50,267 nucleotides of DNA. Origin: Pseudomonadota bacterium. Lineage in GTDB: Bacteria > Desulfobacterota > Desulfobulbia > Desulfobulbales > JAHJIY01. Positions 41,366 through 50,267 of this stretch are shown in pieces (the stretch's first letter is position 1; the number at the start of each line of letters is the position of its first letter). The position numbers and the translations under genes were made by a program. Below the pieces are notes generated by a model that was given only the letters and a program-made list of their open reading frames with translations, had not been told where the DNA came from and did no database searches. The stretch lies in NCBI GenBank assembly GCA_018823175.1, contig JAHJIY010000044.1:1-50267 (forward strand), read 5' to 3'.

Positions 41366-41953
41366 GTGACGAAACAGAAGGATAAACAGAAGGAAGAGGT
41401 TATGACCGAGACCCTTGGCGAACCGGAAGAAATCGGGTCGCAGGAAGTGCCGGAAGCGCAGGCCGGCATAGGTGAGTCCAAAAATGAATTATTGATCGAA
41501 CTGGAAAATGCCAAAAAGGAAGCTTTGGCAAACCAGGACAAACTTCTGCGGGCGGCGGCTGAATTTGAGAACATTAAAAAGAGGCTCCAGCGGGAAAAGG
41601 AGACTTCTCTCAAATATGCCGAAGAATGTGTGCTCCGGGAGATTTTGCCGGCGGTCGATAACCTGGAAAGAGCCCTGAGCCAGGACCAGAATAATCCTGA
41701 GTGCGGGGCGATTCTTAAGGAAGGGGTGGAGATGACTCTGAAGGGTTTGCTTTCTTCCCTTGAAAAATTTGGTTTGATCCAGATGGCGAGTGTCGGCAAG
41801 CCCTTTGATCCGAATTTCCATGAGGCCATGGTCATGGAGTCGAGTAAGGAAGTGCCGGAACAGAATATCTTGCAGGAATATGAAAAGGGTTATCTTTTCA
41901 AAGATCGGTTGTTGCGAGCGGCCAAAGTAGTTGTCTCCAAGGGCGATGTTTAA
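41366..41953 (+). CDS. grpE: nucleotide exchange factor GrpE
   Basis: The 195-residue protein has an acidic, disordered start, a long dimerising helix (LLIELENAKKEALANQDKLLRAAAEFENIKKRL), and the beta domain with KPFDPNFHEAMVM and KGYLFKDRLLRAAKVVVSK, the GrpE signature. It releases ADP from DnaK. A GTG start with GAGGAGGG in front is preferred; an ATG 12 codons later also has a possible site. dnaK follows 58 bp downstream. No hrcA or dnaJ is adjacent. Confidence 0.95.
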   Translation: MTKQKDKQKEEVMTETLGEPEEIGSQEVPEAQAGIGESKNELLIELENAKKEALANQDKLLRAAAEFENIKKRLQREKETSLKYAEECVLREILPAVDNLERALSQDQNNPECGAILKEGVEMTLKGLLSSLEKFGLIQMASVGKPFDPNFHEAMVMESSKEVPEQNILQEYEKGYLFKDRLLRAAKVVVSKGDV

Positions 41954-42011
41954 GAATAACGGAAATTATTAAGGATTATTTTTTTTAATATAAGTTTAAG
42001 GAGCTGTAATC

Positions 42012-43919
42012 ATGAGTAAAATAATAGGAATAGATCTGGGCACAACAAATTCATGTGTGGCTGTAATGGAAGGCGGGGAACCAAAAGTTATCCCTAATGT
42101 CGAGGGTAATCGGACGACCCCTTCAATTGTTGCTTTTTCCGATGGTGGGGAAAGGTTGGTCGGTCAGGTCGCCAAGCGGCAGGCGGTTACTAACCCTTCT
42201 CGTACTTTGTTTGCGATTAAACGGTTGATCGGTCGGAAATTCACCGATGCGGAAGTTAAAAAAAGCATTGAATTGAGTCCTTTTAAAATTGTCAAAGGTA
42301 AGGATGGCGACGCGGTGGTTGAGGTTGAGGGCAAGAACTATGCTGCCGCTGAAATTTCCGCCATGATCCTGGGCAAGATGAAAAAGACGGCGGAAGATTA
42401 TCTGGGCGAAGAGGTGACCGATGCGGTTATTACCGTGCCGGCTTACTTTAATGATTCCCAGCGTCAGGCCACCAAGGACGCCGGCCGGATTGCCGGGTTG
42501 AATGTTCAGCGGATTATCAACGAGCCGACTGCGGCCGCCCTTGCTTACGGTCTGGACAAGAAGAGTGAAGAGAAAATCGCGGTTTTTGATCTGGGTGGCG
42601 GTACTTTTGATATCTCCATCCTGGAGATCGGCGATGGTGTTTTTGAGGTTAAATCGACCAATGGCGATACCTTTCTCGGCGGCGAAGATTTTGATATGCG
42701 GATCGTCAACTGGCTGGCTGATGAGTTCAAGCGTGATCAGGGCATTGACCTGCGGTCAGATAAAATGGCTTTGCAGCGTTTGAAAGAAGAGGCGGAAAAG
42801 GCCAAGATGGAACTGTCGACCACCATGGAAACCGACATTAATCTGCCTTTTATTACCGCCGATGCCTCCGGCCCCAAACATCTTAATGTCAAATTGACCC
42901 GGGCCAAACTTGAAACTCTGGTCGGTGATCTGGTTGACCGGACCGAAGGCCCCTGCTTGACTGCTTTAAAAGATGCCGGAATCTCGGCATCTGAAATTGA
43001 TGAGGTAATTCTGGTCGGCGGTATGATCAGAATGCCGATGGTGCAGGCCAAGGTAAAGAAGATTTTCGGCAAGGAACCCCATAAGGGAGTTAATCCCGAT
43101 GAGGTAGTTGCGATCGGTGCCGCCATTCAGGGCGGGGTCTTGCGGGGAGACGTCAAGGACGTTCTGCTGCTTGATGTTACGCCGTTGTCTCTTGGCATCG
43201 AGACTCTGGGCGGTGTTTCCACCAAGCTGATCGAGAAGAATACCACGATTCCGACCAAGAAAAGTCAGGTCTTCTCCACCGCAGCGGACAACCAGCCGGC
43301 GGTTTCCATCCATGTCTTGCAGGGTGAGCGCGAGATGGCAGCCAACAATAAGTCGATCGGCCGTTTTGAGCTGGACTCGATCCCTCCTGCGCCGCGCGGT
43401 GTGCCGCAGGTTGAGGTTACCTTTGATCTGGATGCTAACGGTATTCTCCATGTCTCGGCCAAGGATTTAGGGACCGGCAAGGAGCAATCGATCAAGATAA
43501 CCGCTTCCAGCGGTCTGTCCGAGGCGGAGATCAAGAAAATGCAGCAGGATGCGGAATCCCATGCCGATGAAGATAAAAAACGCAAGGAACAAGTCGAGAC
43601 CAGAAACCATGCCGATTCTTTGATTTACGCCACCGAAAAGAGCCTGAAGGAGCTCGGCGATAAGGTTGACGCTGAGCTTAAGGGTAAAGTGGAAAAGGAA
43701 ATTGAGAGCCTGAAGGGACTCATTAAAGGTGACGATACCGAGGCGATCAAGAAAGGAGTTGAGACCTTGACCGAGGCCTCTCATAAACTGGCCGAGATCA
43801 TGTACTCTCAGGCTACCAGCTCTCAGCCCGGCGCTGATGAGGCCGGCGGTGCCGGTGAGGCGGGCGGCAAGAAAGATGATGACGATGTGGTTGATGCCGA
43901 TTATGAGGAAGTTAAATAA
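42012..43919 (+). CDS. dnaK: chaperone protein DnaK
   Basis: The 635-residue Hsp70 has the nucleotide-binding domain with [36 protein letters not shown] and [14 protein letters not shown], the linker [16 protein letters not shown], the substrate domain and a helical lid, and the acidic [14 protein letters not shown] tail. The segment VGGMIRMP is usually VGGSTRMP or VGGQTRMP, a small change. It folds and protects proteins with GrpE and DnaJ. AAGGAG stands before the ATG. A strong terminator follows. Confidence 0.98.
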   Translation: MSKIIGIDLGTTNSCVAVMEGGEPKVIPNVEGNRTTPSIVAFSDGGERLVGQVAKRQAVTNPSRTLFAIKRLIGRKFTDAEVKKSIELSPFKIVKGKDGDAVVEVEGKNYAAAEISAMILGKMKKTAEDYLGEEVTDAVITVPAYFNDSQRQATKDAGRIAGLNVQRIINEPTAAALAYGLDKKSEEKIAVFDLGGGTFDISILEIGDGVFEVKSTNGDTFLGGEDFDMRIVNWLADEFKRDQGIDLRSDKMALQRLKEEAEKAKMELSTTMETDINLPFITADASGPKHLNVKLTRAKLETLVGDLVDRTEGPCLTALKDAGISASEIDEVILVGGMIRMPMVQAKVKKIFGKEPHKGVNPDEVVAIGAAIQGGVLRGDVKDVLLLDVTPLSLGIETLGGVSTKLIEKNTTIPTKKSQVFSTAADNQPAVSIHVLQGEREMAANNKSIGRFELDSIPPAPRGVPQVEVTFDLDANGILHVSAKDLGTGKEQSIKITASSGLSEAEIKKMQQDAESHADEDKKRKEQVETRNHADSLIYATEKSLKELGDKVDAELKGKVEKEIESLKGLIKGDDTEAIKKGVETLTEASHKLAEIMYSQATSSQPGADEAGGAGEAGGKKDDDDVVDADYEEVK

Positions 43920-43951
43920 TTCGGTAGTTGATTGATATTTACGCTGATTAC

Positions 43952-43990
43952 TAGGGGGGCGGGAAGTTTTTTTCCGCCCCCTATTTTTTT
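43952..43990 (+). terminator. Rho-independent terminator of dnaK
   Basis: TAGGGGGGCGG pairs with CCGCCCCCTA around GAAGTTTTTTT, followed by seven T residues, 33 bp after the stop codon. Confidence 0.9.
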
Positions 43991-44015
43991 GTCCGGCGAG
44001 TTGCTTGGCTATAAT
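43987..44015 (+). promoter_or_regulatory. possible promoter of trpS
   Basis: A perfect TATAAT (44010-44015) lies 17 bp after a weak TTTTGT that overlaps the dnaK terminator tail. The -35 match is poor. Confidence 0.35.
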
Positions 44016-44103
44016 AAAAATACTTTGTCTCTTTGTTTCTTTGTGGTTAATTATCCAGTTCAGTTTATTTCAGGTTCATAATTAAAGAAGAGAGTTTTAC
44101 GAA

Positions 44104-45069
44104 ATGAGAATTCTATCTGGTATTCAACCTTCGGGCCAGCTTCATATCGGTAATTATTTCGGTATGATGCAATCGATGATCGATAATATGGACAAAAGTG
44201 AGTTGTACGCCTTTATCGTTAATCTCCATGCCCTGACTACTGTGCATGACCCGAAGCAACTGGTCTTTGATACTCTGGGGGCGGCGGCTGATTTTATCGC
44301 CCTTGGTCTTGACCCTGAACGCTGTGTGTTCTGGGTGCAGGGCGATGTGTCCGAGGTCACCGAGCTTACTTGGGTTCTTTCCACCCTGACCCCGATGGGG
44401 CTTCTGGAACGTTGTCACTCATTTAAAGACAAGGTCGCCAAGGGAATTGAAGCCAGTCACGGTCTTTTTTCCTACCCGGTGTTGATGGCGGCGGATATTT
44501 TGCTTTATCAGGCGCAACAGGTGCCGGTCGGCAAGGACCAAAAACAGCATCTGGAAGTGGCCCGTGATATCGCCCTGAAATTTAATAATACTTTTGGTGA
44601 GACCTTTGTTCTGCCGGAGCCGATTATCAGCGACAATCTGGCCACCGTCCCCGGTCTTGACGGCCAGAAGATGTCCAAGTCTTACGGTAATACCATCCCG
44701 ATCTTTCTCGATCAGAAGGCTCTGAAGAAAAGGGTGATGGCCATTGTCACTGATGCCACCCCGGTAGAGGATCCTAAAGACCCTGAGCAATGTAATCTGT
44801 ATAACATCTACAAACTTTTTGCCCCGGCCGATCGCCTGCAGGAGGTTCATGATCTCTATGTCAACGGCGGCGCGATGTACGGCAAGATCAAATTGGAACT
44901 GGTCGATCTCTTGTGGGAATATTTTCGCGAAGCCCGGGAGATTAGGGAACGGCTGGCCGGTGATCAGGCCTATCTTCGGGATGTGCTGAAGATGGGGGCT
45001 GACAAGGCGCGACAAAAGGCGACGGTTACTCTCGATTTGGTCAGGGAACGGGTTGGTTTGCGGTACTGA
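44104..45069 (+). CDS. trpS: tryptophanyl-tRNA synthetase
   Basis: The 321-residue class I synthetase shows the HIGH-like HIGNYFG after SGIQPSGQL, and KMSKSYGNTI as the KMSKS loop. FSYPVLMAADILLYQAQQVPVGKDQKQHLE is the tryptophan-site region. It charges tRNA-Trp. Length is normal for the short bacterial form. AAGAGAG lies ten bases before the ATG. The end is followed by 200 bp without signals and then a copy of the dispersed repeat. Confidence 0.97.
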   Translation: MRILSGIQPSGQLHIGNYFGMMQSMIDNMDKSELYAFIVNLHALTTVHDPKQLVFDTLGAAADFIALGLDPERCVFWVQGDVSEVTELTWVLSTLTPMGLLERCHSFKDKVAKGIEASHGLFSYPVLMAADILLYQAQQVPVGKDQKQHLEVARDIALKFNNTFGETFVLPEPIISDNLATVPGLDGQKMSKSYGNTIPIFLDQKALKKRVMAIVTDATPVEDPKDPEQCNLYNIYKLFAPADRLQEVHDLYVNGGAMYGKIKLELVDLLWEYFREAREIRERLAGDQAYLRDVLKMGADKARQKATVTLDLVRERVGLRY

Positions 45070-45275
45070 TATTGTTGTGCCGGTATTATTTGGTATTTCT
45101 TCCTCGTCGATCTGTTCGATACTACCTGCACGGCTGAGCTAAAGATAACTGACATGGGGTCGAGTCGGATCTTGTGGTTGTCTCAATTTATGTTGCCGTC
45201 ATGTTTATATTTTTATCCTGGGCAGGCAGAGCGCAAAACTAAAGTTGCACACTGCCCCTCTCAATTTAACTTCAT

Positions 45276-45332
45276 TAAAGCTGAGTTGAGCCGCTAGTCG
45301 GCTCAAACGAAACTTATGCCCTTGTGGTATAA
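45276..45332 (-). repeat. dispersed hairpin repeat, one copy
   Basis: Reverse-strand copy with arms TTGAGCCG / CGGCTCAA around CTAGT and the constant CTTATGCCCTTGTGGT flank. It lies between the ends of trpS and the convergent adhesin gene. The rest of 45070-45361 shows nothing further. Confidence 0.8.
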
Positions 45333-45361
45333 ATAGTAAAACCCATTCCTTTTATCAGTCT

Positions 45362-48300
45362 CTATTCTCCCGTCGGTTTGGGGATGATCAATTTATATCC
45401 GGCGTCATCCCTGACTACGTAAATCCAGTACCCGAGCCAGGGGATGATCCGGGCCTCTGGTGAGCCGCCTTCGCTTTCAAAATTGTATATCTTACCCCAA
45501 TCGTCACCCTGGTAGGAATAGATGGCGTTGACCAGGTAGTTTGCGGCGCAGGCCTCAGACCAGGAGACCGGGTTCTCGTCATTGCGCTGGATCTTGACCT
45601 TATCCAGGAGAACTTGCCCGCCGTATGGGTTGGCGATCATGTTCCAGCCCGGCACGATCTCAATTGCAAACTCCGGTTGATGGTGTTCCGGGTATTGGCT
45701 CAAGTCGGGGAGAGTCGCCAGGTTTTGTCGCTTGATAAAGTAACCATGGCCCGGGGTGTTAATCCGGCTGTTGTCGTAAAGCTCAAATTCCCCGTTGTTG
45801 CCGGTGGTGGAAAGACCATGGGAGAGCCAACCGGAGATCTGGTTGCTGCCTAGAAGGTCTTCCAGACCTATATCGGCCAGGGCCTTGGCTAGCCCCACCA
45901 TATTGGAGCCGTTTAAAAGTTCGATGGCCGGACCCGGGATCTCGTTACTTTTGACCAGTGGCTCTATTGCCGGGTTATAATCGGTCATCTCCCGTATTTC
46001 AACCTGATAGCGCTGGCTGCCGGCCGGGCCGAGCATGGTCTCAAAGGTACATTCAACCAAGCCATTAAAATCAACCGGCTCCGGTCCGCAGTTCATCTTT
46101 TGCGGATAACCGTTAAGCAGCAGCCAGATATTGCCGGCCGCCGGGTAATCGATGGTCGCCCTGAATTGGTAAACCACTCCAAGTTTGGGTTTGTCATCGA
46201 CCAGGTTGGCCGCGCTGTCGCCGCCGTCTACCCTGATGAAATCGACCTGGCTGATCCCCAGTTCAAACAGGGCCGGATCGTCGGGGAAGGCGTCATCAGA
46301 GTCACCTGTCCCGTCTTGGTCACGGTCAGGGATCAGCTCGAAGGTGGCGGTAACAGTGCAGTTGTCCATGATCTGGGCTGTGGTAAAGATGGTGTCGGTC
46401 AGGGTCCCGCCGCAAGTGCTGTCCAAGACCGCAACCAGATAGCCGGTCTCCGGGGTCAGGGTGAATACGGCGCTATCCCCCTCGGTCATGATCAGATTAC
46501 CGCGTGGACTGATGGTGCCGTGGGCGCCTGCCGAGGAGATAACCGTATAGAGCGGCAAGGGCAGAGAAGGGTCGCAGCCGTCGGGAATACCGTCGTTGTC
46601 GATGTCGATATTGTCGTTGCCGCCCGGACAAAGATCGGAGCCATCGGGCACCCCGTCGCCGTCACTATCGGGTTGGACGACCACTCCGGCGGTAATCACG
46701 GTCACCGTGCTGTTCCCCTGCCCCTGACCGTCATCGGCAGTGACGGCGCAGGTGATGGTCTTCCCCGCATCACCAACGGTAAGTGGATAGGTGGCATTAA
46801 TCGCACCGCCGATATTCCCGCCGTTGGCCTGCCACTGGTAGGAACGAGTGACGAGGTCGCCGTCGGGATCACTGGTTGCGGTGTTGATCAGAGACAGGGT
46901 TTGGCCGACGATCGGACTGCCGCTGATCGCCGGGGTACCGGTGAAGACTGGCGAGTTATTGCACACACCCGGAGGCGCCACGTTACTGTTGGTTCCCCCA
47001 GGGCTAATGCAGCGCAAGGTAAAATCGGTACTGTTATCATTGGTGTCCAGGCCATCGGCGAAACGGGAAAGGCCATAAGTATTCGAAATATCATTATCCG
47101 CCGGGGCGCCGGTTGTTTCCGTATATCCGGCGGTGTCCCCGTCATAACTTACGGTATCAAGAGCGGCAATGCCTTTGACCAGTTTGATAGCGTCCGGTGA
47201 ACCGTCCTGAATAAAATCATCGCCAAGAGAAGCAGACTGATCGCAGTTGCCGACTGTTGAGCCGCTGGTATTGCAGATCACATAATAATCGCCGGCGGCG
47301 AGAGCGACGTTGGCCAGATTGATTGTCTGATAGACCCCGGGACCGGCAGCGCTGTCCACCAGGAGGAGGGCGTAGCCGTTGAGAATAACCGCTGCGCCGG
47401 AAACGTTCTTGATCTCGATGAATTCAGCGGTATCCGTTGCCCCCTGGTTGTAATCGATTTCATTGATCACCAACCGGGGAGTGCCGTTGATGGCCAGGGC
47501 CTTGTTCGCTCCCAAGGAATTGGCGGCGCCGGGCGCGACCAGGGTCAGAACGGCGTCGTTGCCTTGGGCATCCCGGATCGTACCGCCGCCAGCCGCCAGG
47601 GCCGCGGTGTTCAGATAATCAAGATCCGCACTGGTGTGGGATTGCAGGACGGTATAGGTAAAAGTCAGGGTGGCGGATGGACTGCCGGAGCTGTAATCGG
47701 CCACCGCATCCGTAGCCCCGGTTTCCAGGGTCAGGGTTGGCGGGCCGCCTGTCACAGTCACCGACTCGTCAAATTGAACCGTTATATCAATGGTGTCGCC
47801 GATATAATAGGTGCCATCAGCGGTGGTGGCGGAAACGTTGGTTACCGTCGGCCCAACCCGGTCGATGGTATACAACTGTCCGGTAAAATTCCCGTTGCCC
47901 GCGCCCACCCCGCCAAGCGGATTGCTTAAAGCATTCACGATAGTGTCATTATCAGCCATGTTTAATCCAAGGGTGCCGTCGCCGGTAATCGTATTTACAG
48001 TGACGGTGACCGATGAGCCCGAAGCGGCGGAGACCGAAGCGATGTTGCCGGTGGTGCCGGATGTTGCCAGGCTGAAATCCGAGATATCGATGCCGGAGAC
48101 CGATTGATCGAAGGTCACGGTGAAATCGACGCTCGCGGCGTTGGTCGGGTTGGAATTCGTTCGATTGATGGAAGTTACGGAAGGCGGCGGCGGAGTGTAA
48201 GTGACCTGGTTGTCGGTTGAGGTGGACGCCGCATTGGTATTGCCGGCCAAATCCTGGGCTACAGCGCTATTGATCTCGGCAATGATCGTGCCGATGGAAC

Positions 48301-49762
48301 TCATGCCGCTGACCGCTACATTGTACGGCCCGGTGCCGGTGATCACCGCCGTGGTTGGGGCAGCGGTGCCGCTCAAGGTTACATCGGCCGGAATGTCGAA
48401 ACCGGTGACGTTTTCATTGAAGGTGACGGTAAAATTGATCGGGGTGGAGGTTGCCGGATCGTTTTGGCCAACCGCCTGATTGATGGTGACGGTCGGCGCC
48501 GTGTTGTCGATGGTATAGATTTGGCCGGTGGAATCTGCGGTGGCGGCATTGCCGGCGGCATCAAGGATATTATCCAGGGCGTCGAAATCGAAGTTCAGAC
48601 CGAGGGTGCCGTCGCCGGCAATGGTATTGACGGTGACGGTAACGACGGAACCGCTCGCCGCCGAGACATTGCTGACCGAACCACTGGCCGTGCCGGTCGT
48701 TGCCACCACGAAGTCACCGGTTTCGATATCATTGACCAAACCATCGAAGGTAACAATAAAGTTGACAGAGTTTGCGTTGGTCGGGGTTGGATTGGCTCGA
48801 TCAATCGAGGTTACGCTTGGCGCGGTATTGTCCACCAGATAGGTTTCGTCCGTCCCTGGTTCGCCGGCCGGGAGGGGATTTCCCACAGAATCAGTGATGT
48901 TTTGTGTCCCGGAGACATTGATCCCCACTACCCCGTTCAGGCCGGCCAGATCGCCGCCTGAGACCGTTAAATCGAAAACGGTGTTCGCGGTTACTACCAC
49001 CACGCCAGTGATAGTTGCGTTGGTACCGGTGACACTGAAATCAGCGACATCGACATTTTGCACGTCCTGGTCGAAAGTGGCCCGAAAAATAAGGTTATCG
49101 GCATTAGTCGGGCTGGAAGCCGGCGTCAGCCTCGTAAACGAAGTAATCCCCGGGGCGTTTTTGTCGATGGTATAAACTTCACCAGCCACGTAACTTCCAT
49201 CCCCCGGCCCCAGGAAATCGGTTCCATCCGATATGGAATTGTTGTCGGACAGATCCAATCGGATCGTGCCGGACCCGATACCAGTGTCGACCGTCACGGT
49301 ATAGGTCGTGCCGCCACCGGACACGGAGTCAACCGAGGCCCCGGCAATTCCACCACCGGTGGTCAGGGAGAAGTCACCGGTATCGACACCGGTGACGCTT
49401 TCCCGGAAAGTGACGGTGAAATCAATCGTGGCCGCGTTGGTGGGATTACCGTTCGCGCGAACGATGGATGTGACCGAAGGCGGAATATTGTTGATGGTGA
49501 TGACGAACTCCTCGTCATAGGTCCCGCCTGCGCCGTCATTGGTGCGGATGCAGATGGTGCAGCCTGCCGGATAATCTTCCTGCTGGATGACGGCGTTGGT
49601 GCGCAGCTCGTCCCCGACGATCTGGAACAGGGCGTTATTCGGGTACGGTCCGCCGCCACATCCGGTATTTTCCAGAGTGTGCGTAAACGCCGCCCAGGTA
49701 ACATTTGTGCTCATTCCCATACATACCAACAGGATGATTAATAAACCGGCCGCTTTTTTCAT
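45362..49762 (-). CDS. very large secreted Ig-like/lamin-tail/thrombospondin-3 repeat protein
   Basis: GGGAGG six bases upstream supports the start of this 1466-residue protein. After a signal peptide (about 1-24) comes the second half of a cadherin-type domain (25-92, THTLENTG to EEFVITINN). Six Ig-like repeats follow of about 80-110 residues each (from 94, 203, 304, 402, 487, 588; motif PTNAxSVDFTVTFD). Next are a lamin-tail domain (about 702-850, LVINEIDYNQGATDTAEFIEI), an Ig-like domain (866-935), thrombospondin-3 calcium repeats (DSDGDGVPDGSD near 952, DRDQDGTGDSDD near 1056) and a C-terminal module with WNMIANPYGG and LGYWIYVV. It is probably a calcium-stabilised cell-surface or secreted adhesin. 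Confidence 0.85.
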   Translation of the reverse strand: MKKAAGLLIILLVCMGMSTNVTWAAFTHTLENTGCGGGPYPNNALFQIVGDELRTNAVIQQEDYPAGCTICIRTNDGAGGTYDEEFVITINNIPPSVTSIVRANGNPTNAATIDFTVTFRESVTGVDTGDFSLTTGGGIAGASVDSVSGGGTTYTVTVDTGIGSGTIRLDLSDNNSISDGTDFLGPGDGSYVAGEVYTIDKNAPGITSFTRLTPASSPTNADNLIFRATFDQDVQNVDVADFSVTGTNATITGVVVVTANTVFDLTVSGGDLAGLNGVVGINVSGTQNITDSVGNPLPAGEPGTDETYLVDNTAPSVTSIDRANPTPTNANSVNFIVTFDGLVNDIETGDFVVATTGTASGSVSNVSAASGSVVTVTVNTIAGDGTLGLNFDFDALDNILDAAGNAATADSTGQIYTIDNTAPTVTINQAVGQNDPATSTPINFTVTFNENVTGFDIPADVTLSGTAAPTTAVITGTGPYNVAVSGMSSIGTIIAEINSAVAQDLAGNTNAASTSTDNQVTYTPPPPSVTSINRTNSNPTNAASVDFTVTFDQSVSGIDISDFSLATSGTTGNIASVSAASGSSVTVTVNTITGDGTLGLNMADNDTIVNALSNPLGGVGAGNGNFTGQLYTIDRVGPTVTNVSATTADGTYYIGDTIDITVQFDESVTVTGGPPTLTLETGATDAVADYSSGSPSATLTFTYTVLQSHTSADLDYLNTAALAAGGGTIRDAQGNDAVLTLVAPGAANSLGANKALAINGTPRLVINEIDYNQGATDTAEFIEIKNVSGAAVILNGYALLLVDSAAGPGVYQTINLANVALAAGDYYVICNTSGSTVGNCDQSASLGDDFIQDGSPDAIKLVKGIAALDTVSYDGDTAGYTETTGAPADNDISNTYGLSRFADGLDTNDNSTDFTLRCISPGGTNSNVAPPGVCNNSPVFTGTPAISGSPIVGQTLSLINTATSDPDGDLVTRSYQWQANGGNIGGAINATYPLTVGDAGKTITCAVTADDGQGQGNSTVTVITAGVVVQPDSDGDGVPDGSDLCPGGNDNIDIDNDGIPDGCDPSLPLPLYTVISSAGAHGTISPRGNLIMTEGDSAVFTLTPETGYLVAVLDSTCGGTLTDTIFTTAQIMDNCTVTATFELIPDRDQDGTGDSDDAFPDDPALFELGISQVDFIRVDGGDSAANLVDDKPKLGVVYQFRATIDYPAAGNIWLLLNGYPQKMNCGPEPVDFNGLVECTFETMLGPAGSQRYQVEIREMTDYNPAIEPLVKSNEIPGPAIELLNGSNMVGLAKALADIGLEDLLGSNQISGWLSHGLSTTGNNGEFELYDNSRINTPGHGYFIKRQNLATLPDLSQYPEHHQPEFAIEIVPGWNMIANPYGGQVLLDKVKIQRNDENPVSWSEACAANYLVNAIYSYQGDDWGKIYNFESEGGSPEARIIPWLGYWIYVVRDDAGYKLIIPKPTGE

Positions 49763-49849
49763 TTTATCCTCCCACCTGCTTCAATCCCCTTGTCTTGCCA
49801 AAGAGGCTGTTCTTTATAAATTCGTTTCTCTATTCATATTTCCATCGGA

Positions 49850-50267
49850 TCAATTATCCGGATCGGTAATGGTCAGGGTGCCGACCACCGTGTTGGACGG
49901 CTGTTCTTCGCTGACGTTGGCGTTGTCCAAGGCGATATCCGTTGGAGGGTCGTTCTGCGGCGTGATGGTGATGGTTGACGTATCGTTTCCGGTTCCCGCA
50001 TTTTTATCGGTCAAGGTGAAAGTAACGGTGCGGGTTGTGTTGGTCCCCGTGGGATTGTTTGAAGTGCTGCGATAAGCGATTGCGCGTGTCAGTTCCTGGA
50101 TGATGGCATTGGTGGCGCTGGCGTTGAAATTGATCGTAAGCATGGCGCCGCCGGTCACCGTGCCGTCGTTGGCCGTGCCGCTGGCTTCCGAAATGGTTCC
50201 GATAACCCCTACTCCCGAATAGGAAAGGTTTGGGGTGGCGATGGAAAAATTGCCCGAAGTGTCAATA
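49850..50267 (-). CDS. C-terminus of a cadherin/Ig-repeat secreted protein, cut by the window edge
   Basis: The frame is open to the window end and closes with TGA at 49850-49852. The visible 138 residues contain a beta-domain unit (LTINFNASATNAIIQELTRAIAYRSTSNNP) typical of large repeat proteins, TVTFTLTDKNAGTGNDTSTITI, and the first third of a cadherin domain (NDPPTDIALDNANVSEEQPSN, then VVGTLTITDPDN). It then stops at the calcium-binding DPD. The missing rest of a cadherin domain appears at the start of the mature protein encoded 87 bp downstream. It probably shares a transcript with that gene. Confidence 0.75.
   Translation of the reverse strand, partial: IDTSGNFSIATPNLSYSGVGVIGTISEASGTANDGTVTGGAMLTINFNASATNAIIQELTRAIAYRSTSNNPTGTNTTRTVTFTLTDKNAGTGNDTSTITITPQNDPPTDIALDNANVSEEQPSNTVVGTLTITDPDN

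Noticed and set aside
46100..47200. Open frame of 366 codons on the plus strand inside the adhesin gene
   Set aside because: It is a shadow of the GC-rich, repetitive coding strand; it has no domain features and no ribosome binding site, and the minus-strand protein has clear domains.

Overview
The window looks like chromosomal DNA of a Gram-negative anaerobe-like bacterium, most plausibly a member of the Desulfobacterota (former Deltaproteobacteria). This is inferred from the gene mix: an ADP-forming acetyl-CoA synthetase, HflKC, a type II citrate synthase, DUF3124, a SprA-type metalloprotease, a BaeSR/Spy pair, a CusCBA-type efflux pump with a PII-like partner, and clear sigma-54 promoters. 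No 16S rRNA or other decisive marker is present, so the assignment is tentative.

Layout. 1-5.0 kb is accessory DNA: the 3' end of one group II intron, a higBA toxin-antitoxin pair, the 5' end of a second group II intron behind a stem-loop, and a leftward cluster of five envelope genes (patatin-like lipoprotein, a second lipoprotein, small unknowns and a two-helix membrane protein). The last of these has the form of an integron cassette ending in an attC-like site. 5.4-8.4 kb holds a BaeSR-like envelope-stress two-component system divergent from a Spy-like periplasmic protein, with a BaeR-box-like promoter between them. 8.8-9.7 kb carries a small SAP-domain protein, a nest of repeats and a cation antiporter remnant. 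9.6-11.9 kb is a large MscS-type channel. 12.1-17.8 kb is an acetate/acyl-CoA operon resembling acuABC plus its target: deacetylase, CBS protein, ADP-forming acetyl-CoA synthetase, and a CoA transferase fused to a GNAT acetyltransferase. 17.9-19.3 kb holds a PAS protein and a DUF3124 protein.

19.4-28.6 kb is a leftward copper/silver efflux operon (two TolC-type proteins, CusB, CusA, a PII-like protein and a His/Met-rich periplasmic protein). It is divergent from a secreted heavy-metal-associated (HMA) protein gene. The divergent region carries one good sigma-54 promoter on each strand and two palindromes between them, a layout suggesting one enhancer-binding protein controls both sides. A 7-bp minisatellite with inverted arms separates cusB from cusA.

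29.4-45.1 kb is mostly housekeeping: ribF, tRNA-Leu(CAG), a rhomboid protease, hflK-hflC, thiE, gltA, a SprA-like metalloprotease, an aminotransferase, an exported carbonic-anhydrase-like protein, grpE-dnaK and trpS. 45.4 kb to the end encodes very large secreted beta-domain proteins. The last two look like one cadherin-type protein cut in the middle of a domain.

A dispersed repeat of about 55 bp, with constant flanks and a hairpin whose two arms change together, lies between genes at 9.2, 30.8, 37.2 and 45.3 kb. Several other palindromic or MITE-like elements sit in intergenic regions.
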